Shown here piece after piece: positions 1 through 6,998 of a stretch of 12,530 nucleotides of DNA. A model generated the notes under the pieces. That model was not told the DNA's origin. It was given only the letters and a program-made list of their open reading frames with translations, and ran no database searches. Each line of letters opens with the position of its first letter. Positions within the stretch are counted from its first letter, which is position 1. The position numbers and the translations under genes were made by a program. This DNA comes from Methanocalculus sp. MSAO_Arc2 (GTDB taxonomy: Archaea; Halobacteriota; Methanomicrobia; Methanomicrobiales; Methanocorpusculaceae), in contig QZAC01000123.1 of assembly GCA_003838065.1 (NCBI GenBank), forward strand, positions 1 to 12,530, given 5' to 3'.

Positions 1-31
1 GACAGCATTCGACTATGGGGCAGGTCCTGCA

Positions 32-50
32 GGTCGCAGGTCCTGCGACC
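32..50. repeat. Inverted repeat, 9-bp arms with 1-nt centre
   Basis: The arms GGTCGCAGG (32-40) and CCTGCGACC (42-50) are perfect reverse complements around a single T. The word GCAGGTCCTGC occurs twice, at 20-30 and 36-46, so the palindrome is embedded in a short direct repeat. It could be an operator or the hairpin of a terminator for a gene left of the window, but no T-run follows on the plus strand. Only the symmetry is certain. Confidence 0.6.
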
Positions 51-82
51 ACACCCTCACAACAGACATTGACCCAAATTGC

Positions 83-160
83 CACATTGCAGCTCGTCGA
101 ACACATTGTACCTCGTTGAACACATTGCACCTCGACGAACACACATTGCACCTCGTCGAA
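83..160. repeat. Four tandem 19-bp repeats
   Basis: Four copies of a unit close to CACATTGCACCTCGTCGAA lie at 83-101, 102-120, 121-139 and 142-160. Two extra bases (CA, 140-141) sit before the last copy. Copies differ from the consensus at one or two positions. The 19-bp period is not a multiple of three and the array lies upstream of the first gene, so it is unlikely to be coding. Units are too short and too closely packed for a CRISPR array. Possible roles are a multi-site protein-binding array or a simple replication-slippage repeat; the sequence does not decide. Confidence 0.85.
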
Positions 161-253
161 CAACCAGGCATTCAGCCACTTCCTTGCCCAGTCCCCATGG
201 GACCATAGCATCCACCTTTTATCGTCCGGACATCCAAACAATTGATCCAGACT

Positions 254-946
254 ATGCCAGATCAGGATGACGCACCCGATGAACCAGTCACACGGATTGC
301 CGCTCCAATTCAAAATGAAGTTCCCCTCATCGGGATAGTCGTTCCAGCAACGCTCCTTTTACTCTATATCACAGTATCCTCCGTTTTCCTCCCTCCCATT
401 CAGTTTGCAGCCCTCCTCTCGCTTGTGCCATCCTATATCATCTCACCCATCGGGAGGTGGGCGATCCCATTTGCAATCGCCCTTGGCTTTCCGTGGTGGT
501 ATGCCGGCTTCACCATCTTTTTCCTGGATTTCATCGGGGCACTCTTCATGGCATGGAACAGTGCGCACCTCTTCAGCATTCCAAAGCTGGGCCCCCGGAT
601 GGAAAAGACAGTCAGCCGATTCGAGGAACAAATCTCCTGCAAACCCTGGATACAACGATTCTCTGCCATCACCCTCCTCTTCTATCTGACCCTGCCGATC
701 CATGGTGCCGGTGCGATTATGGGGTCATTGATCGGGAGGTTCCTTGGCATACCCCCGTGGCGTGTCTTTGGCATTGTTGTCGCCGGTTCTGCGATTGGAT
801 CGTGTGTGATGGCGCTTGGCTCAAATGCACTGAAGGTTATGCTCATCGGAAACATCGCTTTTGGACTTGCCATCATCTTTATACTCATCTTCCTGGCAAT
901 CGCAGGCTACCTCGGGTACCGGACGCTCAGGAGAAGGAGCATGTAG
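254..946 (+). CDS. Small multidrug export family membrane protein (COG2426-like)
   Basis: A 230-residue integral membrane protein resembling the small multi-drug export family (Pfam Sm_multidrug_ex, COG2426), whose true substrate is not well established. Hydrophobic segments lie at about residues 24-46, 69-103, 135-165, 168-190 and 198-222. The segment LPIHGAGAIMGSLIG (147-161), followed by LGIPPW, matches the family's Pro/Gly-rich hairpin motif. A basic tail (RTLRRRSM) ends the protein, probably on the cytoplasmic side. I chose ATG at 254; a TTG four codons upstream (242) is in frame. Neither has a Shine-Dalgarno sequence. A TTTTAT stretch at 217-222 lies at a distance that would fit a leaderless or short-leader transcript from 254. 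The gene stands alone and converges on polB with a 6-bp gap. The family call is from motif recognition; drug export itself is not shown. Confidence 0.8.
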   Translation: MPDQDDAPDEPVTRIAAPIQNEVPLIGIVVPATLLLLYITVSSVFLPPIQFAALLSLVPSYIISPIGRWAIPFAIALGFPWWYAGFTIFFLDFIGALFMAWNSAHLFSIPKLGPRMEKTVSRFEEQISCKPWIQRFSAITLLFYLTLPIHGAGAIMGSLIGRFLGIPPWRVFGIVVAGSAIGSCVMALGSNALKVMLIGNIAFGLAIIFILIFLAIAGYLGYRTLRRRSM

Positions 947-952
947 GACAGG

Positions 953-3358
953 TCAGGAGATCCCAAACATGGAAAGCGTTGTATTCCGTGGATCAATATC
1001 AGACCATTTCCAGCCAAGTCCCTCAAGGATCCGTGATATCGGTCCTTTTACGGTCTTTTCAAGCATCGTCTCCCAGTCAATGACAAACTCTGGCGGCACC
1101 TGGTCTGCATACTCAAAACAGAGGACATCGGTCTTTGGATAGGTGTGTGTAACGTTCTTGATATACACCCGCCTTGGCTTGCTCCCTTTTTTAAAATCGG
1201 TTTTGAGATATGTATTCGAATAGATCGCACCCCGTATATGTGCGTCCTTTGTATCGTAATCTTCAAGATGTTTTCCGATTCCACCCGGGATCCCTGCATC
1301 GTCAAGGGAGCAGCGGCCCTGCCGGTAATGCCGGATCACCTCGCCCAGGTACTCCTTTACCGCGTCAAAATCATCTCCCCTGAGGATCATCTCTATGACG
1401 GTCTTCTGGACGACCTTGGTGATATGGGGCGAATCAGACCTCCGCAGTTCAAAGCCGACGATATCGATCTGGTCAACAACCGATCCCTCTTTCCAGATGA
1501 GGTGCCCGGCATACCGCTTTTTCCTGCCGGCCTGGAAGAAGCGCCGGTATACCTTCTCGAACTTGATTGAGAAGTAATGGGTGTCGGCACTGAGCCGGTC
1601 GCGTGCAAACGATCCAAAACTTTCATTGAGCTCGTCTTCAATCTCCCGGCCAAGTGCAATCGTCATGTCAAGATCTTGTGAGGGGAGCTGGACAAAGCAG
1701 GAGTCGGTATCGCCATACAGGACACAATACCCCATTTGATCTATCACGTCGCGTGTATGCCCGATGATCGCCCGGCCAACCGAGGTGACGGCGGATCCGA
1801 TCTCGCGATCATAGAGCCTGAACCGGGCATACCCTGATACCCCATAGTAGGTGTTCATGATCACCTTCAGGACATTCTGCTGGATATCATAGAGAAGATA
1901 TTCGTCAGATCCATATGGATAGGTATTTCTGATCCGCTTTTTTTCGTCCCGCTCCACTAACAGCTCAGAGATAATGCTCCTGGTAAGCCCATCAGGTGCT
2001 TTTCTGAACCGTATCCCGTTTGGCGCCTGAATCTCTCCATCAGGATCTTTTGTTTCAGGTGATGCGTTTAAGGTCATCATCGCCATGGGGTACAGGGATT
2101 TTAAGTCCAGGACGATGACGTTCTCCTGTACTCCTGTTGCCGGCTCAAACACCATTGCCCCTTCAAACTCATCTGCTGCGGCATGACCTTTTGAAGGCAG
2201 AACAAATATCCCGGCTGCTTTTCGCAGGATGAAGATATCGATGACATTGGATGAATTGAGTGTCCGGTCAAGGGGGCAGCCGACGTAACGTGCGATCTCC
2301 TGGTAGAACCTGATGATGGTATTTTTTGTATCGATTCCAACACAGAGTTCTACATCCTTGTAGTTATACTCGACCAGCTTCACCGGGTCCTTCTGCCAGA
2401 GAGCGTGGACTGTTCCGGTATAGCGGACCTTCTGCTCTCCGAGCTCTTCAAGCGCAATAGCATCAAGCCGGTATGACTCCTTCTGCGACCCCTGCATCTT
2501 CCGGTATGCTTCAAGAAGATCGAAGATGATCCGTCCACGCAGCGCATTCCGTTCGGTTTGGCCGGGGAGGCGGGAGAGGTTTGTGGCGTCCACTCCAAGC
2601 ACGCCAAGCCGCTTCATAATATAGGGCATATCAAACTCAAGCACATTCCAGCCGCTGATAATGTCGGGATCAGCTTCTTTGATATAAGAGATAAAGGCAG
2701 TCAGCATTGAGCGTTCATCATCATACGAACAGATTGTATGCATGCCTTCGGAAAAGCAGCCGTTTGCATAACCTCCGTTTCTTCTCTCCTGGTCTATAGA
2801 GGTCTCTGCATCAGGTGATCCCAGGAGAAATGTGGTGTACCGGGAGTCAAAAGAATCATAACAGCTGATACAGAAGATCGCCTGCTTCTCCGGCTCTGGA
2901 AATCCGTCCCGGTCATCACATTCGATATCCAGGAAACAGACACGGGCCGGTGCCTCGACTTCAGCAGGCGTAATTGCGGTATAATGAACAGTTGTTTCTG
3001 GCACAAGAACGCCACCGGTCACATTGCAGTCGATCATAAACCGGGTGGCAAACGGAATGTCTGCTTCGAAATGGTGGTACCGGTCACGGAGATCCCGGAC
3101 ATCTCCCGGCCGTTGCGTATAGAGCCGGACTACCTCCTCGCCTTTGATCGTTTTTAACCTGATATCAGAGACCTCGATTGCATCCGGGTGGTGCTCAGAC
3201 ATGCCCTCTTCGACCGGGACATAAAAGTACGGCCGGAACCCGGTGACTTCAACAGAAACAGCTGTCCCATCCCTTTTGCGGCCGAAGATATGGATCAGAG
3301 GTCCGCCTGGAGCATTGCTGTATTCGACCTGGTTGACGGCGATGGCGAGATCAGACAT
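953..3358 (-). CDS. polB: Family B DNA polymerase with 3'-5' proofreading exonuclease
   Basis: An 801-residue replicative or repair DNA polymerase of the archaeal B family, complete and without inteins. The N-terminal domain keeps a FRPYFY segment (41-46) like the uracil-sensing pocket of other archaeal PolBs. Exonuclease motifs are Exo I FLDIE (142-146), Exo II GWNVLEFD (236-243) and Exo III YNYKD (331-335). Polymerase motifs are A DLKSLYP (418-424), B K498...NTYYG (502-506) and C YGDTDS (548-553). The usual YxGG linker motif is FEGA here (398-401). The last ten residues, NTTLSMFGIS, resemble a degenerate PCNA-interacting peptide. ATG at 3358 is chosen because AGGAGG lies 4 nt upstream (3363-3368) and homology starts there; an upstream in-frame extension lies inside the neighbouring gene. 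It overlaps the end of the mdh-like gene by 8 bp, so the two are probably translationally coupled. Its 3' end faces the membrane protein gene. Confidence 0.97.
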   Translation of the reverse strand: MSDLAIAVNQVEYSNAPGGPLIHIFGRKRDGTAVSVEVTGFRPYFYVPVEEGMSEHHPDAIEVSDIRLKTIKGEEVVRLYTQRPGDVRDLRDRYHHFEADIPFATRFMIDCNVTGGVLVPETTVHYTAITPAEVEAPARVCFLDIECDDRDGFPEPEKQAIFCISCYDSFDSRYTTFLLGSPDAETSIDQERRNGGYANGCFSEGMHTICSYDDERSMLTAFISYIKEADPDIISGWNVLEFDMPYIMKRLGVLGVDATNLSRLPGQTERNALRGRIIFDLLEAYRKMQGSQKESYRLDAIALEELGEQKVRYTGTVHALWQKDPVKLVEYNYKDVELCVGIDTKNTIIRFYQEIARYVGCPLDRTLNSSNVIDIFILRKAAGIFVLPSKGHAAADEFEGAMVFEPATGVQENVIVLDLKSLYPMAMMTLNASPETKDPDGEIQAPNGIRFRKAPDGLTRSIISELLVERDEKKRIRNTYPYGSDEYLLYDIQQNVLKVIMNTYYGVSGYARFRLYDREIGSAVTSVGRAIIGHTRDVIDQMGYCVLYGDTDSCFVQLPSQDLDMTIALGREIEDELNESFGSFARDRLSADTHYFSIKFEKVYRRFFQAGRKKRYAGHLIWKEGSVVDQIDIVGFELRRSDSPHITKVVQKTVIEMILRGDDFDAVKEYLGEVIRHYRQGRCSLDDAGIPGGIGKHLEDYDTKDAHIRGAIYSNTYLKTDFKKGSKPRRVYIKNVTHTYPKTDVLCFEYADQVPPEFVIDWETMLEKTVKGPISRILEGLGWKWSDIDPRNTTLSMFGIS

Positions 3359-4217
3359 CCAGCCTCCTGCAGAGCGACTGAAGAAATGTTCCGGCCGCAT
3401 CCAGGTGTTCTCTCTCCCATGCATCAAGCGGCCAGTCTTCAATGATCTCTGCACCATTTTTTGAGACCGCTGCAGGGACGGCCATCGCGCAGCCGTCAAT
3501 TCCGTACTCTCCATACAGCGGGAGGGAGCAGGTGATGGTCCCCTTCTTAGTACCCGTCAGCATTGAGATCAGATCAGCAATATGCAGCGCAGGCCCAAAG
3601 GCTGTCCCCCCCTTTCCTGAGATGATCTCCATGCTGGCATTCCGGAGTTCGGTCAGTATCTCTTCGCGCAAGGCAGGTTCCACAGGCGTATCCAGGCAGG
3701 AAAAGAGGGGGACCTGGTGTTCTCCATGTTCACCCATCACATAGGCTGGTCCTTTGATCCCGCGTCTGGAGAGTGCACGTGAAAACCTCCGGGAATCGAG
3801 CTGTCCGCCGAAACCGATGACATGCCCCTGCGGGATACCGGTCACCCGCGAGAAATAGTAGCAGAAGACATCCATCGGGTTTGTCACAACAATCAGCGTC
3901 CCGGTAAAGCCATGAAAATATCTTTCGCAGGTCTCTGCCACCGGAAGATTGGCGTCAAAGAGCTCAGCACGGGTTTGTACTGACGGGTTGCGTGGCGACC
4001 CTGCTGCAAAGATGCAGATGTCAGCATCCCTGATGCGGCCGCGATCGGTTGATATCGGGATCTCAAGCGGGGTATGCTCAAGATCGAGGACCTGGGCGCG
4101 GAGCAGCGGTTCATAGATATCGGTGAGTATCAGTTCATCAACGATTCCGAGGGCGGCTGCCGCAAAGGCGCACTCCCCGCCGATCCGTCCGCAACCAAGC
4201 ACTGCAAGACTCGTCAT
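3351..4217 (-). CDS. mdh: NAD(P)-dependent malate dehydrogenase (LDH/MDH superfamily)
   Basis: A 288-residue Rossmann-fold 2-hydroxyacid dehydrogenase that should interconvert malate and oxaloacetate in the cytoplasm. It has the dinucleotide motif GCGRIG (8-13) with Asp33 at the end of the second strand, TNPMD (112-116), the LDSRRF segment with Asp141 and Arg144 (equivalents of LDH D168 and R171), and GEHG with catalytic His164 (H195). The specificity loop reads SPRNPSVQTR (74-83). Arg76 sits where LDHs carry Gln102, which favours malate over lactate, and Arg83 corresponds to R109. The protein is slightly short for the family (about 300-330). ATG at 4217 has no Shine-Dalgarno site, but TTTAATAA lies 24-31 bp upstream, so the mRNA may be leaderless. 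An in-frame upstream extension runs into pyrD and is rejected. It shares an operon with polB. Substrate is inferred from residues, not shown. Confidence 0.88.
   Translation of the reverse strand: MTSLAVLGCGRIGGECAFAAAALGIVDELILTDIYEPLLRAQVLDLEHTPLEIPISTDRGRIRDADICIFAAGSPRNPSVQTRAELFDANLPVAETCERYFHGFTGTLIVVTNPMDVFCYYFSRVTGIPQGHVIGFGGQLDSRRFSRALSRRGIKGPAYVMGEHGEHQVPLFSCLDTPVEPALREEILTELRNASMEIISGKGGTAFGPALHIADLISMLTGTKKGTITCSLPLYGEYGIDGCAMAVPAAVSKNGAEIIEDWPLDAWEREHLDAAGTFLQSLCRRLDV
3363..3368 (-). promoter_or_regulatory. Shine-Dalgarno site of polB
   Basis: AGGAGG on the minus strand, 4 nt before the polB ATG and inside the 3' end of the mdh-like gene. It fixes the polB start at 3358 and fits translation from a bicistronic mRNA. 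Confidence 0.75.
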
Positions 4218-4266
4218 AGTGTATATATGAGGTATGCTCTTTATTAAACAGCGCCAATCCACTTCC
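4218..4266. promoter_or_regulatory. Divergent promoter region between mdh-like gene and pyrD
   Basis: These 49 bp hold two AT-rich boxes. TTATTAAA at 4241-4248 reads TTTAATAA on the minus strand and is centred about 27 bp from the mdh ATG (4217). It is also about 28 bp from one candidate pyrD ATG (4273). A second box, TATATAT at 4222-4228, could serve pyrD with a leader of roughly 15-20 nt. TATA function is inferred from spacing alone. Confidence 0.5.
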
Positions 4267-5154
4267 ATGATCATGCGAGAGACAGCTCCAGTTGAGGTCG
4301 GCGGGGTCATGCTGTACAATCACCTCATCCTGGCAGCAGGTGTCCTTGGCACGACAGGAGCATCGCTTCAGCGGATGCTGAAGCTTGGTGCAGGCGCTGT
4401 TGTCACCAAATCTATCGGCCCTGAGCCGGTATCAGGGCATCACGGACCATGCCTTGTTCCACTGGACGGAGGGCTGCTGAATGCAATGGGACTTCCAAAC
4501 CCCTCCCGGGCATTTGTCGAAGAGATCTCTGATCTTTCTGGAAAACCTGTTGTGGTCAGCATCTATGGCGGGACCCCGGCACAGTTTTACGAGGTTGCCT
4601 CCTGGTTTGAGGATGTTGCAGCTGGATATGAGCTGAATCTCTCCTGCCCGCATGCGGAAGGCTATGGTGCGGCGATCGGATCTGATCCTGACTGCGTCTT
4701 TGCATGCACAGAAGAGGTGGCATCGTTCGGGCTTCCCACCTGGGTGAAAGTAACTCCCAATGTGACCGATATTACATCTATCGGGCGTGCGGCAGAAGCC
4801 GGAGGGGCAACCGCCATTGTTGCGATCAATACTGTCCGGGCGATGCGGATCTCAATTGAACTTGGCCGTCCGGTGCTTGGAAACCGGTTTGGAGGCCTCT
4901 CCGGGGGTATGATCTTTCCGATCGCGCTTCGGTGCGTCTATGATCTGTACGAGGCTTGCTCTATTCCGGTCATCGGGTGCGGGGGTGTTTCAACAGCAGA
5001 ACAGGTCATCGAGATGATGATGGCAGGTGCATCTGCTGTACAGATCGGATCTGCAGTCTACAACGATATCGGGATCTTTCACAAGATTGCCAGTCGCCTG
5101 TATTCTGAAGATGGAACTTCGGTTGATGAGATTGTGGGGTGCGCCCATGCGTGA
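4267..5154 (+). CDS. pyrD: Dihydroorotate dehydrogenase B, catalytic (FMN) subunit
   Basis: Oxidises dihydroorotate to orotate in pyrimidine synthesis. This is a class 1 FMN TIM barrel of 295 residues, normal for the family. Motifs, numbered from the ATG at 4273: LILAAGVLG (18-26), TKSIGPEP (45-52, FMN contact), NLSCP (122-126) with catalytic-base Cys125, the WVKV lysine (159), AINT (184-187), and the FMN-phosphate region GCGGVS (235-240) followed by QIGSAV (257-262). The residue after SCP is His, where the best-studied class 1 enzymes have Asn. ATGs at 4267 and 4273 are both plausible starts; neither has a Shine-Dalgarno site, and one at 4234 would add an unlikely tail. The end overlaps pyrK by 8 bp, so the heterotetramer subunits are probably co-translated. 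The partner PyrK next door makes it class 1B (NAD-linked). Confidence 0.95.
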   Translation: MIMRETAPVEVGGVMLYNHLILAAGVLGTTGASLQRMLKLGAGAVVTKSIGPEPVSGHHGPCLVPLDGGLLNAMGLPNPSRAFVEEISDLSGKPVVVSIYGGTPAQFYEVASWFEDVAAGYELNLSCPHAEGYGAAIGSDPDCVFACTEEVASFGLPTWVKVTPNVTDITSIGRAAEAGGATAIVAINTVRAMRISIELGRPVLGNRFGGLSGGMIFPIALRCVYDLYEACSIPVIGCGGVSTAEQVIEMMMAGASAVQIGSAVYNDIGIFHKIASRLYSEDGTSVDEIVGCAHA

Positions 5155-5914
5155 TGGTATGCCGCGTATTGTCATGGTGAGAGATGTGGTCCATGAGAGC
5201 GGATCGGTTGCAACGCTGTATTTCGATCATCACTTCCAGATCCGCCCGGGCCAGTTCTGCATGGTCTGGGTGCCAGGTATTGATGAAGTTCCAATGGCTT
5301 TTTCATCGCCTGCTTCGATTACAGTCCAGCGGGTGGGTGAGGCGACCCGGGCCCTCACCTCAATGGCTCATCCTGATCAGATCGGGATCCGGGGGCCGTT
5401 TGGAAATGGGTTCTCTCCGCAGGGGCGCGTCCTTGCGATTGCCGGTGGATTCGGGGTTGCCCCGCTTCTGCCGCTTGCAAAGGAAGGGTCCGTTGATACC
5501 TTCATCCTGGGGGCACGCACGCTGGATGACCTCATTTTTACCAGTCCACTCGATGAACATACCGATCTTTTGATCGCAACTGATGACGGATCAGCCGGGC
5601 ACCATGGCTTTGTCACCGGGGTCCTGGATGAGCAGATTGATCTCTGTGCATTTGACACCATCTGTGTCTGCGGGCCTGAGCTGATGATGAAAGCGGTATT
5701 GGACCGTCTGGACGCCCTGGAAATCGCCGATCGCGGGCAGTTTTCGCTTCACCGGTATATGAAATGCGGCATCGGTGTCTGCGGGTCCTGCTCGATCGAT
5801 CCAGAAGGGCTGCGTGTCTGTGCTGATGGCCCGGTCTTTCCAGGCAATCGGCTGGTGGACTCAGAGCTTGGTCGCTATGCCCGGGATGCCAGCGGGCAGA
5901 AGAAAAGAACCTGA
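5147..5914 (+). CDS. pyrK: Dihydroorotate dehydrogenase B, electron transfer subunit
   Basis: A 255-residue FAD and [2Fe-2S] protein that carries electrons from the PyrD FMN to NAD+. The N-terminal flavin-binding barrel contains RPGQF (33-37) and EVPMAFSSP (47-55). The ferredoxin-reductase-like nucleotide domain contains AIAGGFGVAPLLPL (97-110) and VCGPELMMKAV (174-184). The C-terminal cluster ligands are Cys207, Cys212, Cys215 and Cys225, in the typical CGIGVCGSC ... CADGPVF arrangement. ATG at 5147 is favoured by GGGGTG at 5136-5141 with a 5-nt spacer; a second ATG at 5159 is possible. The gene overlaps pyrD by 8 bp. Its stop lies 2 bp from the mobA stop on the other strand, leaving no room for a terminator between the genes. 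Confidence 0.95.
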   Translation: MRDGMPRIVMVRDVVHESGSVATLYFDHHFQIRPGQFCMVWVPGIDEVPMAFSSPASITVQRVGEATRALTSMAHPDQIGIRGPFGNGFSPQGRVLAIAGGFGVAPLLPLAKEGSVDTFILGARTLDDLIFTSPLDEHTDLLIATDDGSAGHHGFVTGVLDEQIDLCAFDTICVCGPELMMKAVLDRLDALEIADRGQFSLHRYMKCGIGVCGSCSIDPEGLRVCADGPVFPGNRLVDSELGRYARDASGQKKRT

Positions 5915-5916
5915 TA

Positions 5917-6516
5917 TCAATCGAATCCGTTGATTGAATGTAAATCAGAGAGATCATTGATATTGGTGAAGGTGGCAAGTCCGGGATCGATTGCCCTGAT
6001 ATCATCTACCGGGACAAAATGCGTGTTGATCCCCCGGACCATTGCCCGGAGCGAGAGGGAACTAGGGGAGGCGATGTATTTCTTGAGGGCATCTTTTCGG
6101 TACACGGCATGGAGCGGCTCAAACATATCCCTTTCCCAGCAGGGAACAGCTGCATCATACTCTCCAATCACTGAAAAGAGGTAATCAACGACTCCTGACC
6201 TGATGCAGGGCATATCACAGGCGGTGATAAAGAGGAGGTTGCCGGTTGCGGAATTGATGCCGGCATGGATTCCGCCGAGGGGGCCGATTCCGTTGATGAT
6301 ATCGGTTGCTGTTTTGATGCCAGGGATATCCTCAAACCTGCTGCACTGGTCACTGTCGCGGGCAACGACAATGATCTCTCCGACAACCGGTGAGACCGCC
6401 TCGATCAGGTACGAAAGGAAGGACCTGCCCCGGTATGTGAAAAAGTACTTCTCCTGACCACCTGATCGTTTCGCCTCTCCACCAACCAGGATCAGCGCAG
6501 TCCTCTTCTCCGGCAT
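5917..6516 (-). CDS. mobA: Molybdenum cofactor guanylyltransferase (MobA-like)
   Basis: A 199-residue nucleotidyltransferase that should attach GMP to molybdopterin. The product would be the MGD cofactor used by Mo/W enzymes such as formylmethanofuran dehydrogenase and formate dehydrogenase in methanogens. The N-terminal signature LILVGGEAKRSGGQEK (8-23) carries the GG..R.G..K loop, followed by GPLGGIHAG (78-86) and CDMP (100-103) at the metal site. Toward the C-terminus come EPLHAVYRKD (133-142) and NIND (185-188). ATG at 6516 has no obvious Shine-Dalgarno site. The 14-bp gap to ogt suggests it is the last gene of the helicase-ogt-mobA operon. Other small nucleotidyltransferases (MocA, CofC) are alternatives, but the glycine-rich start and the PLHAVY segment favour MobA. 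Confidence 0.87.
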   Translation of the reverse strand: MPEKRTALILVGGEAKRSGGQEKYFFTYRGRSFLSYLIEAVSPVVGEIIVVARDSDQCSRFEDIPGIKTATDIINGIGPLGGIHAGINSATGNLLFITACDMPCIRSGVVDYLFSVIGEYDAAVPCWERDMFEPLHAVYRKDALKKYIASPSSLSLRAMVRGINTHFVPVDDIRAIDPGLATFTNINDLSDLHSINGFD

Positions 6517-6530
6517 CTGAATACTGATGA

Positions 6531-6998
6531 CTATATGCGGTTGCCCCTGTTAAGCCTGCCTTTTTGTATTGTATCTGCTTCAAGCGCCAGAAGATCAGAC
6601 TTGATCCGCAGGTCCGGGGTAAAACCACCGATATCCTTCTTCCCGACAACCCGGTGGCAGGGGATCACAATGGGTGTCGGGTTCCTCCGGAGCGCACCGC
6701 CGACAACCCGTGGATGGGTCCTTGCTGCGGCTGCGACTTCTGTATATGTACGGGTCTCTCCATAGGGGATCTGTTGTACAACCCGGTAGATCTCATCTGA
6801 GACGCTGTCGCCCTCTCCAGCCGGGGATCGGATATCATCAAAAGCTCTTCGCCGGCCTGCCAGGTACTCAATGAGTGCGGGATGGAGAGGGTTGGCCGAT
6901 CCGGATCGTCCAAACCAGACCCGGTGGATGTATTCGTCATCCCAGGCAGCCGAGACCGGCCAGAGTCCAAATCTTCCTGTACCTTCTTTTATCGCCAT
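6531..6998 (-). CDS. ogt: Methylated-DNA-[protein]-cysteine S-methyltransferase
   Basis: A 155-residue suicide repair protein that takes alkyl groups from O6-alkylguanine onto its own cysteine. The active site PCHRVVG (113-119) carries acceptor Cys114. Upstream are the helix-turn-helix part IPYGETRTYTEVA (77-89) and the arginine-finger segment PRVVGGAL (96-103, Arg97). GGFTPDLRIKSDLLALE (124-140) closes the DNA-binding fold. The N-terminal domain is short, as is common in archaeal and bacterial Ogt. ATG at 6998 is supported by AGGGGTG at 7007-7013 with an 8-nt spacer, which lies inside the helicase gene. A longer in-frame start at 7058 would intrude further into the helicase and is rejected. 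The gene overlaps the helicase by 10 bp, so a repair helicase and an alkyl-damage repair protein are probably made from one mRNA. Confidence 0.95.
   Translation of the reverse strand: MAIKEGTGRFGLWPVSAAWDDEYIHRVWFGRSGSANPLHPALIEYLAGRRRAFDDIRSPAGEGDSVSDEIYRVVQQIPYGETRTYTEVAAAARTHPRVVGGALRRNPTPIVIPCHRVVGKKDIGGFTPDLRIKSDLLALEADTIQKGRLNRGNRI

Noticed and set aside
83..160. Possible CRISPR array
   Set aside because: Units are 19 bp and directly abutting with no spacers, and there are no cas genes in the window.
79..270. Open reading frame across the 19-bp repeats, with a repeated HIAPRRT peptide
   Set aside because: The peptide repeat only reflects the two copies spaced 21 bp; the other units break the frame. 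It has no Shine-Dalgarno site or family resemblance, and it overlaps the start of the membrane protein gene.
457..1142. Long reading frames in other frames over the membrane protein gene and polB end (such as 457-1083)
   Set aside because: They lack recognisable domains, run across two convergent genes, and are shadows of the real frames.
3359..3514. Longer N-terminus for DNA polymerase B
   Set aside because: The extra 52 residues lie in the mdh-like coding region and have no polymerase similarity; AGGAGG sits at the right distance from ATG 3358.
4234..4266. Upstream ATG at 4234 for pyrD
   Set aside because: It would add MLFIKQRQSTS, which does not match PyrD N-termini, and its codons cover the AT-rich promoter box.
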